Assembly: GCF_015350805.1 (NCBI RefSeq)
Contig: NZ_JADKSG010000001.1
Span: 2,032,513 to 2,096,512 of the forward strand
Source: Herbiconiux sp. VKM Ac-1786
Lineage (GTDB): Bacteria > Actinomycetota > Actinomycetes > Actinomycetales > Microbacteriaceae
Reading direction: 5' to 3'
Length of the DNA: 64,000 bases
Shown: positions 46,201 to 57,512 of the stretch, in pieces
Layout: the number at the start of each line of letters is the position of its first letter
Position numbering within the stretch: the first letter of the stretch is position 1
Translations under genes and position numbers: made by a program
Notes under the pieces: model-generated
What the model was told of the DNA's origin: nothing
Seen by the model: the letters and a program-made list of their open reading frames with translations, nothing else
The model's database searches: none

Positions 46201-46321
46201 CGCCGGCACGGGCACGGGCGCAACCGCCGGCGGGCGGGCTCGCTACGGCGAGGCCGTCGTGCGCGAGATCCTCGGCGCCAACTTCATCGAGGAGCAGCCG
46301 CTGCCCGGCCGCGAGGGCTAG
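43202..46321 (+). CDS. dnaX: DNA polymerase III gamma/tau subunit, very long form
   Basis: DnaX is the clamp-loader ATPase. The 1039-residue product has Walker A GPRGCGKTT (residues 44-52), the zinc site C-x8-C-x2-C-x2-C-like around CLNCAEG...CGVCPSC, Walker B with DEAH (ILDEAHMVT) and the SRC-like domain up to about residue 390. A low-complexity Ala/Pro/Ser tail then runs to residue 1020, broken only by a compact tau-like domain (about 500-595). The tail includes 12 Ser codons in a row. A short conserved end (AVVREILGANFIEEQ) follows. TAGTCT lies six bases before the GTG, a leaderless start. No clear frameshift signal for a short gamma form was seen. Confidence 0.94.
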   Translation: MVTALYRRYRPETFAEMIGQSQVTDPLMTALRTNRVNHAYLFSGPRGCGKTTSARILARCLNCAEGPTDTPCGVCPSCVELGRDGPGSLDVVEIDAASHNGVDDARDLRERAVFAPARDRFKIFILDEAHMVTPQGFNALLKIVEEPPEHIKFIFATTEPDKVIGTIRSRTHHYPFRLIPPAQLLEYVQSLCESEGVDVAPGVLPLVVRAGGGSARDTLSLLDQLIAGSENNHVDYERAVALLGYTHGALLSEAVDALGTHDGAAVFDAVDRVIQTGQDPRRFVEDLLERLRDVIVVSATREQAASVLRGVPADDLEVMRRQAALFGHAELSRVADIVNSSLSEMTGATSPRLHLELMMARALVPAADDTQRGALARVERLERRIGVDAGDAAGASAPAASSSSSSSSSSSSPAASVAAPPSAPSASASAPAPAPAEPPVNTVPDAQTAAASWNIAAPAAAAPPASTPTNAASSRDDADPTPRSTPDVVAVPPAATPVQAIAAAAGEVTLQQLKDAWPEILEAVQKAKMTAWLVVFTAQVRALDGDVLTLAFPSENDVASFKERSAPGQGVSEYLRQAILDVLGLRVKYIARVDTTLRPHDAPAPASANAAPAPSPAAAAPASANASPAPAPASHTSAGPATPAQSAPATPAQSASAASPASAPAEPAPTAPAAPAQTGPATPERTAPAAAAPAPQQTPTADAARTSDATSSEGASAPASGSTPPAAPEGSGEDDDDDEFDEDEELEELPPEEELAPEPKAIVDSSGWTVPGLNENTAAAPAEPGPESDSAEVARMRAQLAALKGSASTTPRPHTDAPGRPPQQAPADRPQGGAPNQRPQAAPAQARSNERPQSAPSGRPQGGVPAQRPQGGAPTTSWDVVAIPTSGDEEPPPFDEPMASDEPDLPPSLADILPGGTASAGVQRTPAPSQQPTGPRADAQSGQSGEQRSEAPGASAGVRAGDPAARPGALRFEASGPDEGGAGAGAPQQPTAAAPQRPASAGTGTGATAGGRARYGEAVVREILGANFIEEQPLPGREG
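44402..44436 (+). repeat. (TTC/TCT) trinucleotide microsatellite inside dnaX
   Basis: Twelve uninterrupted copies of TTC (44401-44436) encode residues about 401-412 as serine, all with the codon TCT, which is rare in the surrounding GC-rich genes. Flanking Ala, Pro and Val codons in 44385-44475 also end in T. In-frame slippage would change the linker length without breaking the gene. Confidence 0.92.
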
Positions 46322-46495
46322 CACCCCGGGGCCGCGCCGCGACGGAGCAGCCGCGCTGCGGCCACTCGACCAGAACCCGGCGGGCCACCGCCGCCCCGAG
46401 CATCCGCCCCGAGCAGTCACCGCGATGAGAACACCGCCGAGCACCGTCACATCGATCATCCGCAGAACTCAGAGAGAGACCCAGAGCCCACCCGC

Positions 46496-47095
46496 ATGTA
46501 CGAAGGCATCGTCCAGGAACTGATCGACGAGCTCGGCCGCCTGCCCGGCATCGGGCCGAAGTCGGCGCAGCGCATCGCGTTCCACATCGTGCAGACGGAG
46601 TCGTTCGACGTCAGCCGCCTCGCCGAGATCCTGACGGACGTGCGCGAGAAGGTGCACTTCTGCCAGATCTGCGGCAACGTCTCCGAGCAGGAGACGTGCG
46701 GCATCTGCCGCGACCCGCGCCGCGCCCAGAACCTGATCTGCGTGGTCGAAGAGGCGAAGGACGTCGTCGCCATCGAGCGCACCCGCGAGTTCCGCGGCCT
46801 CTACCACGTGCTCGGCGGCGCGATCAGCCCGATCGACGGCATCGGGCCCGACAACCTGCGCATCCGGGAGCTCATGCAGCGCCTCGCCGACGGCACGGTC
46901 ACCGAGGTCATCATCGCCACCGACCCCAACCTCGAGGGCGAGGCGACGGCGACCTACCTCTCGCGCCTGCTCACGACGCTCGAGATCCGCGTCACCCGCC
47001 TGGCCTCGGGCCTGCCCGTCGGCGGCGACCTCGAGTACGCCGACGAGGTCACCCTCGGCCGCGCCTTCGAAGGGCGCCGCCTCGTCGAGAACTGA
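46496..47095 (+). CDS. recR: Recombination protein RecR
   Basis: RecR works with RecF/RecO to load RecA at gaps. The 199-residue protein has the helix-hairpin-helix [18 protein letters not shown]. The four-cysteine zinc finger ([18 protein letters not shown]) lies at about residues 56-73, and the Toprim domain ([27 protein letters not shown]) follows. The 174-base gap from dnaX shows no clear promoter or terminator. dnaX-recR adjacency is widely conserved. Confidence 0.96.
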   Translation: MYEGIVQELIDELGRLPGIGPKSAQRIAFHIVQTESFDVSRLAEILTDVREKVHFCQICGNVSEQETCGICRDPRRAQNLICVVEEAKDVVAIERTREFRGLYHVLGGAISPIDGIGPDNLRIRELMQRLADGTVTEVIIATDPNLEGEATATYLSRLLTTLEIRVTRLASGLPVGGDLEYADEVTLGRAFEGRRLVEN

Positions 47096-47175
47096 CCAGC
47101 GGATGCCCACCGGCAGCCCATCGTGACCCCGCCCCCCTTGCCATCCGAGCAGCGGATGCTCGGCGGTGGCGCATC

Positions 47176-49089
47176 GTGACCACCGCCTACATCGTGGTCT
47201 CCGAGGCGGGGCCCGGCCGCGTGCTGCTCGAGCCGCTCGATCCCGACGGAGCCCCCGTCGGATCCGCGGCGGAACTCCCGCGCACCGCCCTCGCGGCAGC
47301 CGTGGCGGAACGAGAACGAGCCCGTCCCCGCTGGGTCTGGAACGACACCCAGCGCTGGTACCCCGCCCTCCTGGCCGAGAACGTCCGCATCGACCGCTGC
47401 ATCGACCTCCGCCTCTGCCACACGATCCTCCGCGCCTCCACCCTCACGGCGAACTCGGCCCTGGCGACCGCACCCCCGAACGCCTGGGACACCCTCCGCC
47501 CCGCCGGCGCCCCCGCCGCCACCCCGAAGCCGGTGGAACCCTCCCTCTTCGACGACCTCGCCGAGATCGACCGGCCAGTCGAACCAGTCGATCCACGATC
47601 GACCCGCCACAAATCGCCCTCTGAAGGCGCTGAAAAGGCGATTATCGACGGCTCGACGGGAGACGAGCGGGCGACGGGAGACGAGCGGGCGACGGGAGGC
47701 GAGCGGGCGACGGGCGGCGAGCGGGAGGTGGGGGACGAGCGACGCGAGTTCGCGCTCCAGCGCGACGCGATCGCGACCGCGAGCGACCCGAGCCGCATCG
47801 CGCTGCTCGTGGCCGCCGAGTCCGTCGGCGCGCTGGCCGCCGCCGAGCTGCGTCACGCCGGCCTCCCGTGGAGCGCCGAACGCCACGACGCCCTCCTCAC
47901 CCGCGTGCTCGGCCCCCGCCCGCGCGAGGGCGAGCGACCGGCCGAGCTCGAGCGGCTGCTGCAGCGCATCCGGAACCTGCTCGGCGACCCCACGGTCAAC
48001 CCCGACTCCCCGGTCGAGCTGCTGAAGGCCCTGCGCCGCGCCGGCATCACGGTCGACAGCACCCGCGAGTGGGAGCTCAAGAACCTGAAGCACCCCGCCA
48101 TCGAGCCCCTGCTCGACTACAAGAAGCGCTCCCGCCTGCTCACCGCGAACGGCTGGAACTGGCTCGACACCTGGGTCGTCGACGGCCGCTTCCACGCGAA
48201 CTACCTGCCCGGCGGCGTCGTCACGGGCCGGTGGGCGGCCGAGGGCGGCGGCGCGCTGCAGCTGCCGAAGCAGGTGCGCGGGGCCGTCGTCGCCGACGAG
48301 GGGCGGATGCTCGTGGTCGCCGACGCCGCCCAGCTCGAGCCGCGCATCCTGGCCGCCCTCGCCGGCGACCGCGCCATGGCCGCCGCGGGCCGCGGGCGCG
48401 ACCTCTACGACGGCATCGTCGCCTCGGGCGCGGTCGACACGCGAGCGCATGCCAAAGTCGGCATGCTCGGCGCGATGTACGGCGGCACGGCCGGCGAGAG
48501 CGGCCGGATGCTCCCGCGGCTCGCCCGCGCCTTCCCGGCGGCGGTCGCCTACGTCGAGGCGGCGGCCCGCACGGGCGAGACCGGAGGCGTGGTGAGCACG
48601 CGCCTCGGCCGCACGAGCCCGCGCCCGAGCGACGAGTGGCGCGACCTGCACGACCTGGCGGCCTCCGATGGGGCGACGGATGCTCTGCGAACCCGCGCCC
48701 GCACCGAAGCCCGCTCGTGGGGGCGCTTCACCCGCAACTTCGTGGTGCAGGGAACGGCCGCGGAGTGGGCGCTGTGCTGGATCGGCTCCATCCGCCGCCG
48801 CCTGCACGCCCTGGCCGCGGCCGACGCCGCCGCGAACCCGCGCACCGCGCCAGACGCGGCCGCCGCCGACGACCCGACGACCGCCGCCGACACCCTCACG
48901 ACCGGCCCCCACCTCTCCTTCTTCCTCCACGACGAGGTCATGGTGCACACCCCCGCGCACCTCGCCGACGCCGTCGCCCACGAGCTCCGCGAGGCCGCTG
49001 CCGAGGCCGGCCGCCTCATCTTCGGCGACGCCCCGGTCGAGTTCCCCGTCACGGTCGCGATCGTCGACAGCTACGACAAGGCCAAGTAA
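47176..49089 (+). CDS. Bifunctional 3'-5' exonuclease/DNA polymerase (family A-like)
   Basis: The 637-residue product resembles the actinobacterial bifunctional 3'-5' exonuclease/DNA polymerase group. The polymerase half has motif A VVADAAQLEPRILAAL, motif B-like AKVGMLGAMYGGTAGESGRML and motif C FFLHDEVMVHTP. The N-terminal 190 residues are divergent, and the exonuclease acidic residues are not clear to me. An 18-bp tandem repeat expands residues about 160-190. The GTG at 47176 fits the protein start; sequence around GTGACC is duplicated about 50 bases upstream. The physiological role of these polymerases is not settled. Confidence 0.82.
   Translation: MTTAYIVVSEAGPGRVLLEPLDPDGAPVGSAAELPRTALAAAVAERERARPRWVWNDTQRWYPALLAENVRIDRCIDLRLCHTILRASTLTANSALATAPPNAWDTLRPAGAPAATPKPVEPSLFDDLAEIDRPVEPVDPRSTRHKSPSEGAEKAIIDGSTGDERATGDERATGGERATGGEREVGDERREFALQRDAIATASDPSRIALLVAAESVGALAAAELRHAGLPWSAERHDALLTRVLGPRPREGERPAELERLLQRIRNLLGDPTVNPDSPVELLKALRRAGITVDSTREWELKNLKHPAIEPLLDYKKRSRLLTANGWNWLDTWVVDGRFHANYLPGGVVTGRWAAEGGGALQLPKQVRGAVVADEGRMLVVADAAQLEPRILAALAGDRAMAAAGRGRDLYDGIVASGAVDTRAHAKVGMLGAMYGGTAGESGRMLPRLARAFPAAVAYVEAAARTGETGGVVSTRLGRTSPRPSDEWRDLHDLAASDGATDALRTRARTEARSWGRFTRNFVVQGTAAEWALCWIGSIRRRLHALAAADAAANPRTAPDAAAADDPTTAADTLTTGPHLSFFLHDEVMVHTPAHLADAVAHELREAAAEAGRLIFGDAPVEFPVTVAIVDSYDKAK
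47655..47744 (+). repeat. 18-bp tandem repeat in the polA-like gene
   Basis: Four and a half copies of an 18-bp unit (GACGGGAGACGAGCGGGC and variants) encode TGDERA, TGDERA, TGGERA, TGGERE and VGDERR. The first two units are identical, a sign of recent expansion. It lies in a charged linker and stays in frame. Confidence 0.92.
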
Positions 49090-49152
49090 CGACACAGCGA
49101 GAAGGCGCACCAGCGCGCCCGACGCCCGCCGTAACGTCCCATCCCCCCGCGA

Positions 49153-49158
49153 TATAGT
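49153..49158 (+). promoter_or_regulatory. Probable -10 box of the lysC-asd operon
   Basis: TATAGT lies about 40 bases before the lysC GTG, in the gap after the polA-like gene. A -35 box is not clear. AGGAG (49186-49190) before the GTG is the ribosome binding site. Confidence 0.5.
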
Positions 49159-49197
49159 CGAGAGGTCGTCCCGCCCCCGCCCCCCAGGAGTCCCACC

Positions 49198-51605
<2,408 letters not shown>

Positions 51606-51607
<2 letters not shown>

Positions 51608-51661
51608 CCCGAGCCGCCCGACCCGAGCGACCCGACCCGAGCCGCCCGACCCGACCCGAGG
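51606..51661. repeat. 14-bp tandem repeat after asd
   Basis: Four units of period 14 (GACCCGAGCCGCCC, GACCCGAGCGACCC, GACCCGAGCCGCCC, GACCCGACCCGAGG) begin in the asd stop codon and fill half the gap to the next gene. Confidence 0.88.
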
Positions 51662-51706
51662 ACCTCCCGCACCAATCGCCGCGACGCGCTGCACCGAATA
51701 CTCCTC

Positions 51707-52462
51707 ATGGAGCCTCGTGCAGCGCGTCTCGTCGTCATCGCCGTGGCCGCGGTCGTCGCGGTCTGCGCCGTGCTCGTCACGGTCTCGGTCGTGACGGGCA
51801 GCAGCCGGGCCGACCAGCCGGGAACCACCTCCGGCACCGGCCAAACCACCGGAGAAGGCCAGACCACCGGCGGCAGCACCGACCCGAACGCCCCCGTCGT
51901 CGCCTTCTACGGCGACTCCTACACGCTCGGCACCGGCGCCTCCGACCCCGCGAAGCGCTGGTCGAGCGTCATCGCCGCCGACCGCGGCTGGAACGAGTTC
52001 AACTACTCCGTCAACGGTCTCGGCTTCGTCAACCACCGCCAGAGCACTCCGCCCGACTACGGCCCCGAGGACGGCGTCTCGCGCTCCATCGCCGCCGACC
52101 CCGACATCCTCTTCATCACCATGGGCCTCAACGACAACTTCTCGATGCCCGACCGCGCCGACGACATCCGCAGCGCCATCGCGACCGACTTCCAGACCCT
52201 GCGCACCGCTCTCCCCGACGCGCGCATCGTCGTGGTCGAGCCCTTCTGGTACACGGATGACCGTCCCGACTCCCTCGCCCAGATCATCGACTGGGTGCAG
52301 AGCGAGGCCACCGTGATCGGCGCCGACTTCATCCCGGGCGCCTCGCACTGGATCGAGGGGCACCCCGAGTGGATGGCCTCCGACGGCCTGCACCCGAACG
52401 ACGACGGCTACGCCGAGATGGCCGTGCGCATGGACGAGTCCCTCCGCGCCATCGGCCTCTGA
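51707..52462 (+). CDS. Secreted or membrane-anchored SGNH/GDSL hydrolase
   Basis: This 251-residue protein has an N-terminal hydrophobic anchor (residues about 7-30), a Gly/Thr-rich linker and an SGNH esterase domain. Block I is AFYGDSYTLG (catalytic Ser), block III is TMGLNDNF and block V is SDGLHPND (catalytic Asp/His). Such enzymes remove acyl groups from polysaccharides or lipids outside the cell. It lies just upstream of the c-di-GMP/GT2 cluster on the same strand, so deacylating the exopolysaccharide is conceivable. Confidence 0.86.
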   Translation: MEPRAARLVVIAVAAVVAVCAVLVTVSVVTGSSRADQPGTTSGTGQTTGEGQTTGGSTDPNAPVVAFYGDSYTLGTGASDPAKRWSSVIAADRGWNEFNYSVNGLGFVNHRQSTPPDYGPEDGVSRSIAADPDILFITMGLNDNFSMPDRADDIRSAIATDFQTLRTALPDARIVVVEPFWYTDDRPDSLAQIIDWVQSEATVIGADFIPGASHWIEGHPEWMASDGLHPNDDGYAEMAVRMDESLRAIGL

Positions 52463-52499
52463 CCAGCGGATGCGCGGTCGCGCCGGCCCGCAGCACCCC

Positions 52500-52552
52500 G
52501 CACCCGGCGCCGAACGAACCCTCACCGGGCACCGAACGAACCCGCACCCGGC
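52500..52552. repeat. 22-bp tandem repeat before the GGDEF-EAL gene
   Basis: Two full copies and part of a third of a 22-bp unit share CACCCGGC/GCACCGAACGAACCC-type sequence (first copy 52500-52521, second 52522-52543). They lie 40 bases before the next start codon. Confidence 0.8.
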
Positions 52553-52592
52553 CCGGTGCGCCCACCCGCCGCCGTCCGGATAAACTCGCGGC

Positions 52593-55061
52593 ATGACGGT
52601 GCGCAGCACGATTCGGACGGGGTCGTTCCTCGGCTCGGCGGCGCTCGCCGCCGTGACCTTGGCGACCGCCGTGGCGGGCATCGTGTCCGGCCTGTCCGAC
52701 CCGCCCGAGAGCGTCGTCGCGTGCCTCGTCTTCCTGATCGCCGTGGGGGTCACCGCGGTCTACCAGCAGCCCATCGGGCGTGTGCCCGGCCTCCCGCCGT
52801 TCGGGGTCGCCGGAGCCCTGCTCGTCATCGCCCTGCCGGCCGAGAACCCGGTGCTCGAGGTGGGCCTGTGGGTGATGGCCTACTTCGTCTCGAAGACCGT
52901 CAGCTCCCGATCGCCCTGGATGGCCGCGCAGTGGACCGGCGTCGCCGCCCTCGGCGCCATCGCCTTCGTGAGCCTCGGCCGGCTGCTGATCGCCGCCGGC
53001 CTGCCCGCGGTCGTCGCCATCGTGCTCGGCACCGCCGCCCACGTGGTCGTGGTGCTTGGCGTCTACTTCCTCTGGCAGCAGGGCCGCTGGAACTCCGACG
53101 GCGGCCGCGGCCTCTCGGGCATCAGCGTGCCCCGCGTGCTCGTCGTCTACGTGCTGTCCACCGTGGTCGGGATCGCCGTGCACGTCGCGAGCGTCGGCAC
53201 GCTCGGTCTCCTCGGCCAGGGTGAGAACGTCGAACTGGCGCGGATGACCGTTCCGCTGCTGGTCGTCGCGCTGCTGTTCTACGGGCTGGCCAAGCGCTCC
53301 CAGACGCGCAGCGGCGAGCGTCGGCTGAGCGGCGTCGTCGATGCGGCGCGCGCCCTGCCCTGGGACGTGACGGCCGACCCCAAGGAGACGATGGTCGAGT
53401 TCGCCCGCCGGGCGATCGACGCCACCGAGTTCGAGGTGCGCCGCACCCCGCCCGGGCGCAACGAGATCGGCGCCCGCTTCTCGGCGCTCGACACCACCGA
53501 CCCGCAGCTGAACCCCGAGTCGATCGCCCCGGCCGACGACGACGTGGCCAACGAGCACCGCGAGGACGCCGTCGAGCCGCAGGAGTTCCTGGTGGCCGGC
53601 CGCAAGACCGGGGGAGTGCCGTTCACCCCCGACGACGAGCTCGCCCTCGACGCGATCGGGCACATCGCCAGCGAGACCGCGCGGGTGCGCGGCGCCTACG
53701 ACACCCTGCTCGACCGGGTCGACCGCGACTCGCTCACCGGCCTGCCGAACTACAACGCCTTCCAGCGCTCCCTCGCCCGCCTGAACGAGGACCGCACCTA
53801 CGCGTCGGGCATCGCGGTGCTGTTCATCGACCTCGACCAGTTCAAGCGACTGAACGACACCGAGGGCCACCACATCGGCGACGAGATGCTCTCGGTCGTG
53901 GCCACGCGTCTGCGCGCCAGCGTGCGGCCGCACGACTTCGTGGCCCGCGTCGGGGGCGACGAGTTCGTCGTCGTGCTCACGAAGCTGCAGTCCCTCGCCG
54001 AGGCGAAGGGCGTCACCGACCGCATCGTGGCCAACATCGGGGCGCCCGCGAACCTCGGCGGCCGCGAGTTCCGGCCGCTCGTGAGCGTGGGCCTCGCCTA
54101 CTCGGGCCACCAGGAGACCGACCCGCAGTCGATCGTGGTCGACGCCGACCACTCGATGCTCGCGATCAAGAAGTCGCGCCGGCAGGGCGGCCCGTCGTCG
54201 GAGTCGAGCGTCGGCATCTCGCCGCACCGCTCCAGCCGCATCAACGAGATCGTCGCCCGGGCGATCGACGACGGGTCGCTGAACGTCGTCTACCAGCCGA
54301 TCGTCAACACCCTCGAGGACAAGATCTGGGCCTTCGAGTCGCTGGTGCGCTACACGCACCCCGAGCTCGGCCGCATCTCGACGGCCTCGCTGATCGAGAA
54401 GGCGAAGGGCCTCGGCCGGATGGACGAGCTGACCCGGCAGGTCATCGCGACCTCGCTGCAGTCGGCCCGGGAGTTCCGCAAGCTGGTGCCCGGCATCACG
54501 GTGATGACGATCAACCTCGAGGTGGGCCAGATCCGCGACGAGCACGTCGGGGCGTTCCTGAAGGACATCGTGCCGCGCTACCCCGACGTCACCCTGTGCC
54601 TCGAGCTGAACGAGCGCTCCACGAAGGACATCGACGACGACCTGCGCGCCCAGGCCGAGCACTTCCGCGAGCTCGGCATGCTGATCGCGCTCGACGACTA
54701 CGGGTCGGAGGCCTCCTCCGTGGGAGCCCTCGTCCGCATCCCGATGGACATCCTGAAGATCGACCGCTCGCTGGTCGACAACCTCGACGACACCCGACAG
54801 CGCGAGGTCGTGCGCGCGCTGCAGGGCTTCGGCGACGCCTTCGACTACTCCACGATCGTCGAGGGCATCGAGACGCAGGATGCGGTGGACGTGCTGGTCG
54901 GCATCGGCGTGCGGCACGCGCAGGGCTTCTTCTACGGCCGCCCCGCACCCTTCGCCCAGACGATGTCCCGTCTGAAGAGCTACGGCGCCGCCGGCACGGT
55001 GGGCCGCTCGGTGGCCCCGGCCGCCCCGGCCGCTCCCGCCCCGGCCACCCGGGCGGGATAG
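52593..55061 (+). CDS. Membrane GGDEF-EAL protein (c-di-GMP synthesis and/or breakdown)
   Basis: The 822-residue protein has about six transmembrane helices (residues 10-235) and a linker or degenerate sensor region (245-370). A GGDEF domain and an EAL domain (about 560-805) follow. GGDEF is intact at residues 454-458 and is preceded by the inhibitory I-site RPHD at the right distance, so cyclase activity is likely. The EAL motif reads ESL (582-584). Other phosphodiesterase residues (NLEVG, ELNE, ALDDYGS, LKID, VEGIET) are largely kept. TAAACT lies six bases before the ATG, a leaderless start. The GH6 gene's -10 box overlaps this gene's stop. Confidence 0.92.
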   Translation: MTVRSTIRTGSFLGSAALAAVTLATAVAGIVSGLSDPPESVVACLVFLIAVGVTAVYQQPIGRVPGLPPFGVAGALLVIALPAENPVLEVGLWVMAYFVSKTVSSRSPWMAAQWTGVAALGAIAFVSLGRLLIAAGLPAVVAIVLGTAAHVVVVLGVYFLWQQGRWNSDGGRGLSGISVPRVLVVYVLSTVVGIAVHVASVGTLGLLGQGENVELARMTVPLLVVALLFYGLAKRSQTRSGERRLSGVVDAARALPWDVTADPKETMVEFARRAIDATEFEVRRTPPGRNEIGARFSALDTTDPQLNPESIAPADDDVANEHREDAVEPQEFLVAGRKTGGVPFTPDDELALDAIGHIASETARVRGAYDTLLDRVDRDSLTGLPNYNAFQRSLARLNEDRTYASGIAVLFIDLDQFKRLNDTEGHHIGDEMLSVVATRLRASVRPHDFVARVGGDEFVVVLTKLQSLAEAKGVTDRIVANIGAPANLGGREFRPLVSVGLAYSGHQETDPQSIVVDADHSMLAIKKSRRQGGPSSESSVGISPHRSSRINEIVARAIDDGSLNVVYQPIVNTLEDKIWAFESLVRYTHPELGRISTASLIEKAKGLGRMDELTRQVIATSLQSAREFRKLVPGITVMTINLEVGQIRDEHVGAFLKDIVPRYPDVTLCLELNERSTKDIDDDLRAQAEHFRELGMLIALDDYGSEASSVGALVRIPMDILKIDRSLVDNLDDTRQREVVRALQGFGDAFDYSTIVEGIETQDAVDVLVGIGVRHAQGFFYGRPAPFAQTMSRLKSYGAAGTVGRSVAPAAPAAPAPATRAG

Positions 55062-55070
55062 AGTTGCGCT

Positions 55071-56078
55071 GTGTCGACTAGGGGAGTGGCGCGGCCGGTG
55101 CTGCCGCGCATCGGGCTGATCGTGGCGGTCGTCGCCATCCTGGTGGTGCTGATCGGCATGGTCGCCGGTGTGGGCGCCATCCTCTCGCAGGGCGGGGTCG
55201 CGGCGGGCAACCCCTTCGCCGGCACCTCCCTCTACGCCGACCCCGCGTCGAAGGCGGCCACCGCGGCCGACGAGGCCACGGAGTCCGGCGACACCGACGA
55301 CGCCGCCGTGTTCACGAGCATCGCCGAGGTGCCGACGGCCATCTGGCTGACGCCCGAGAAGCACCCGATCCGCGAGATCGGCGGCTACGTCTCCGACCTC
55401 GTCACCGCGGCGGCGAAGCTCGGCCAGGTGCCGCTGTTCACCGTCTACGGCATCCCGAACCGCGACTGCGGCAACTTCTCCAGCGGCGGGCTCACGGTCG
55501 AGCAGTACCCGGTCTGGGTCGACGAGATCGCCGGCGCGCTCACCGACAGCGGCGCCGTCGTCATCCTGGAGCCCGACGCGCTGGCCCTCGCCGACGAGTG
55601 CGACAACGTCGAGGAGCGGCTCGGCGAGGTCGGCGCCTCGGTCGACGCCCTCGCGGCGGCCGGTCTCACCGTCTACATCGACGCCGGGCACTCCAACTGG
55701 GGCCCGCCCGCCGAGATGGCCGATCTGCTGAACCGTGCGGGCATCGAGCGGGCCCGCGGCTTCGCCACGAACGTCTCGAACTACAACAACACCGACCGCG
55801 AGCAGTACTACGCGAACACCATCTCGAGCCTCACCAACGGCGCGCACTACGTGATCGACACCGGGCGCAACGGCAACGGGTCGACCGGCGAGTGGTGCAA
55901 CCCGGCGGGCCGTGCGCTCGGCGCCACCCCGGCGGCCAGCCCCTCGGGCTCGGCGCAGGACGCGAACCTCTGGATCAAGCCGCCGGGGGAGAGCGACGGC
56001 GAGTGCAACGGCGGCCCGGCGGCCGGCGAGTGGTGGAACGAGAACGCGCTGGAGCTCGCGGCCGACGCCGCCCGGTGA
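55071..56078 (+). CDS. GH6 family endoglucanase, membrane-anchored
   Basis: This 335-residue protein has an N-terminal transmembrane anchor (residues about 13-40) and a GH6 (cellulase family 6) catalytic domain. The catalytic acid region FTVYGIPNRDCGNFSSGG (Asp132) is intact, as are LEPDAL (Asp169), YIDAGHSNWG and the late LWIKPPGESDGEC. GH6 enzymes cut beta-1,4-glucans. In Streptomyces a GH6 enzyme (CslZ) is encoded with the cellulose-synthase-like CslA. The GTG start has TAGAGT exactly six bases upstream, overlapping the previous stop. Trimming of the polymer made by the nearby GT2 is the likely role. Confidence 0.9.
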   Translation: MSTRGVARPVLPRIGLIVAVVAILVVLIGMVAGVGAILSQGGVAAGNPFAGTSLYADPASKAATAADEATESGDTDDAAVFTSIAEVPTAIWLTPEKHPIREIGGYVSDLVTAAAKLGQVPLFTVYGIPNRDCGNFSSGGLTVEQYPVWVDEIAGALTDSGAVVILEPDALALADECDNVEERLGEVGASVDALAAAGLTVYIDAGHSNWGPPAEMADLLNRAGIERARGFATNVSNYNNTDREQYYANTISSLTNGAHYVIDTGRNGNGSTGEWCNPAGRALGATPAASPSGSAQDANLWIKPPGESDGECNGGPAAGEWWNENALELAADAAR

Positions 56079-56132
56079 CCGCTGTCGAAGATTGCCCCTC
56101 ACGGGGCCCGAACCGTTGGTAGCATCGGGGCA

Positions 56133-57056
<924 letters not shown>

Positions 57057-57059
57057 CGC

Positions 57060-57120
57060 TCAGGCCCGACTGCAGTTCAGGCCCGACCGCAGCTCAGGCC
57101 CGACCGCAGCTCAGGCCGAC
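57060..57120. repeat. 17-bp tandem repeat between convergent genes
   Basis: Three units of TCAGGCCCGACYGCAGY start at 57060, 57077 and 57094, with a partial fourth at 57111. Each begins with TCA, the reverse complement of TGA. The 17-bp period places a minus-strand stop in all three frames; the first in-frame one ends the Hpt-like gene. Confidence 0.92.
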
Positions 57121-57512
57121 TTCGCCGACCGCGCCCCGCCGGCCGGGGCATCCGGTCGCCGCATCGCCTCGAGCACCCCGAGCAGCTCCCGGCAGGTGGC
57201 CTCGCCCACGGCCTGCAGCCGCGGCAGGTGACGCAGGCTGCCCTGCAGGTCGAAGCCCTTCACGGCCGAGTGCACCATGCCGGCGATCGCCTCGAGCGAC
57301 CAGGCGCCGAGCATCGTGCTCGACGAGCGGATGCTCAGCAGCACCACGTCGGCATCGTCGAAGTCGCGGTTCCCGAGGGCTTTCATCAGCCTCTGGGACC
57401 GGGTCTCCCAGAGGCTGATGAAGTCGTGCACGAACCGACCGCGCCGGTCGTCGTCCCCCACGGAGTTCAGGAGCGAGACCAGCGTGTCGTGTTCGACGTA
57501 GTTCGAGGTCAA
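57111..57512 (-). CDS. Hpt-like domain protein lacking the phosphorylatable histidine
   Basis: This 133-residue helical protein matches the histidine phosphotransfer fold: LVSLLNSVGDDDRRGRFVHDFISLWETRSQRLMKAL, then LLSIRSSSTMLGAWSLEAIAGMVHSAV. The second part aligns with the usual AHTLKGSSANLGA, but the histidine is Leu59 and the Lys-Gly is Arg-Ser. Phosphotransfer is therefore unlikely. The TTG start overlaps the GT2 stop (TTGA), so translation is coupled to the glycosyltransferase. It may be a structural or inhibitory partner of a response regulator or of the GT2. A longer open frame upstream lies inside the GT2 gene. Confidence 0.72.
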   Translation of the reverse strand: MTSNYVEHDTLVSLLNSVGDDDRRGRFVHDFISLWETRSQRLMKALGNRDFDDADVVLLSIRSSSTMLGAWSLEAIAGMVHSAVKGFDLQGSLRHLPRLQAVGEATCRELLGVLEAMRRPDAPAGGARSAKSA

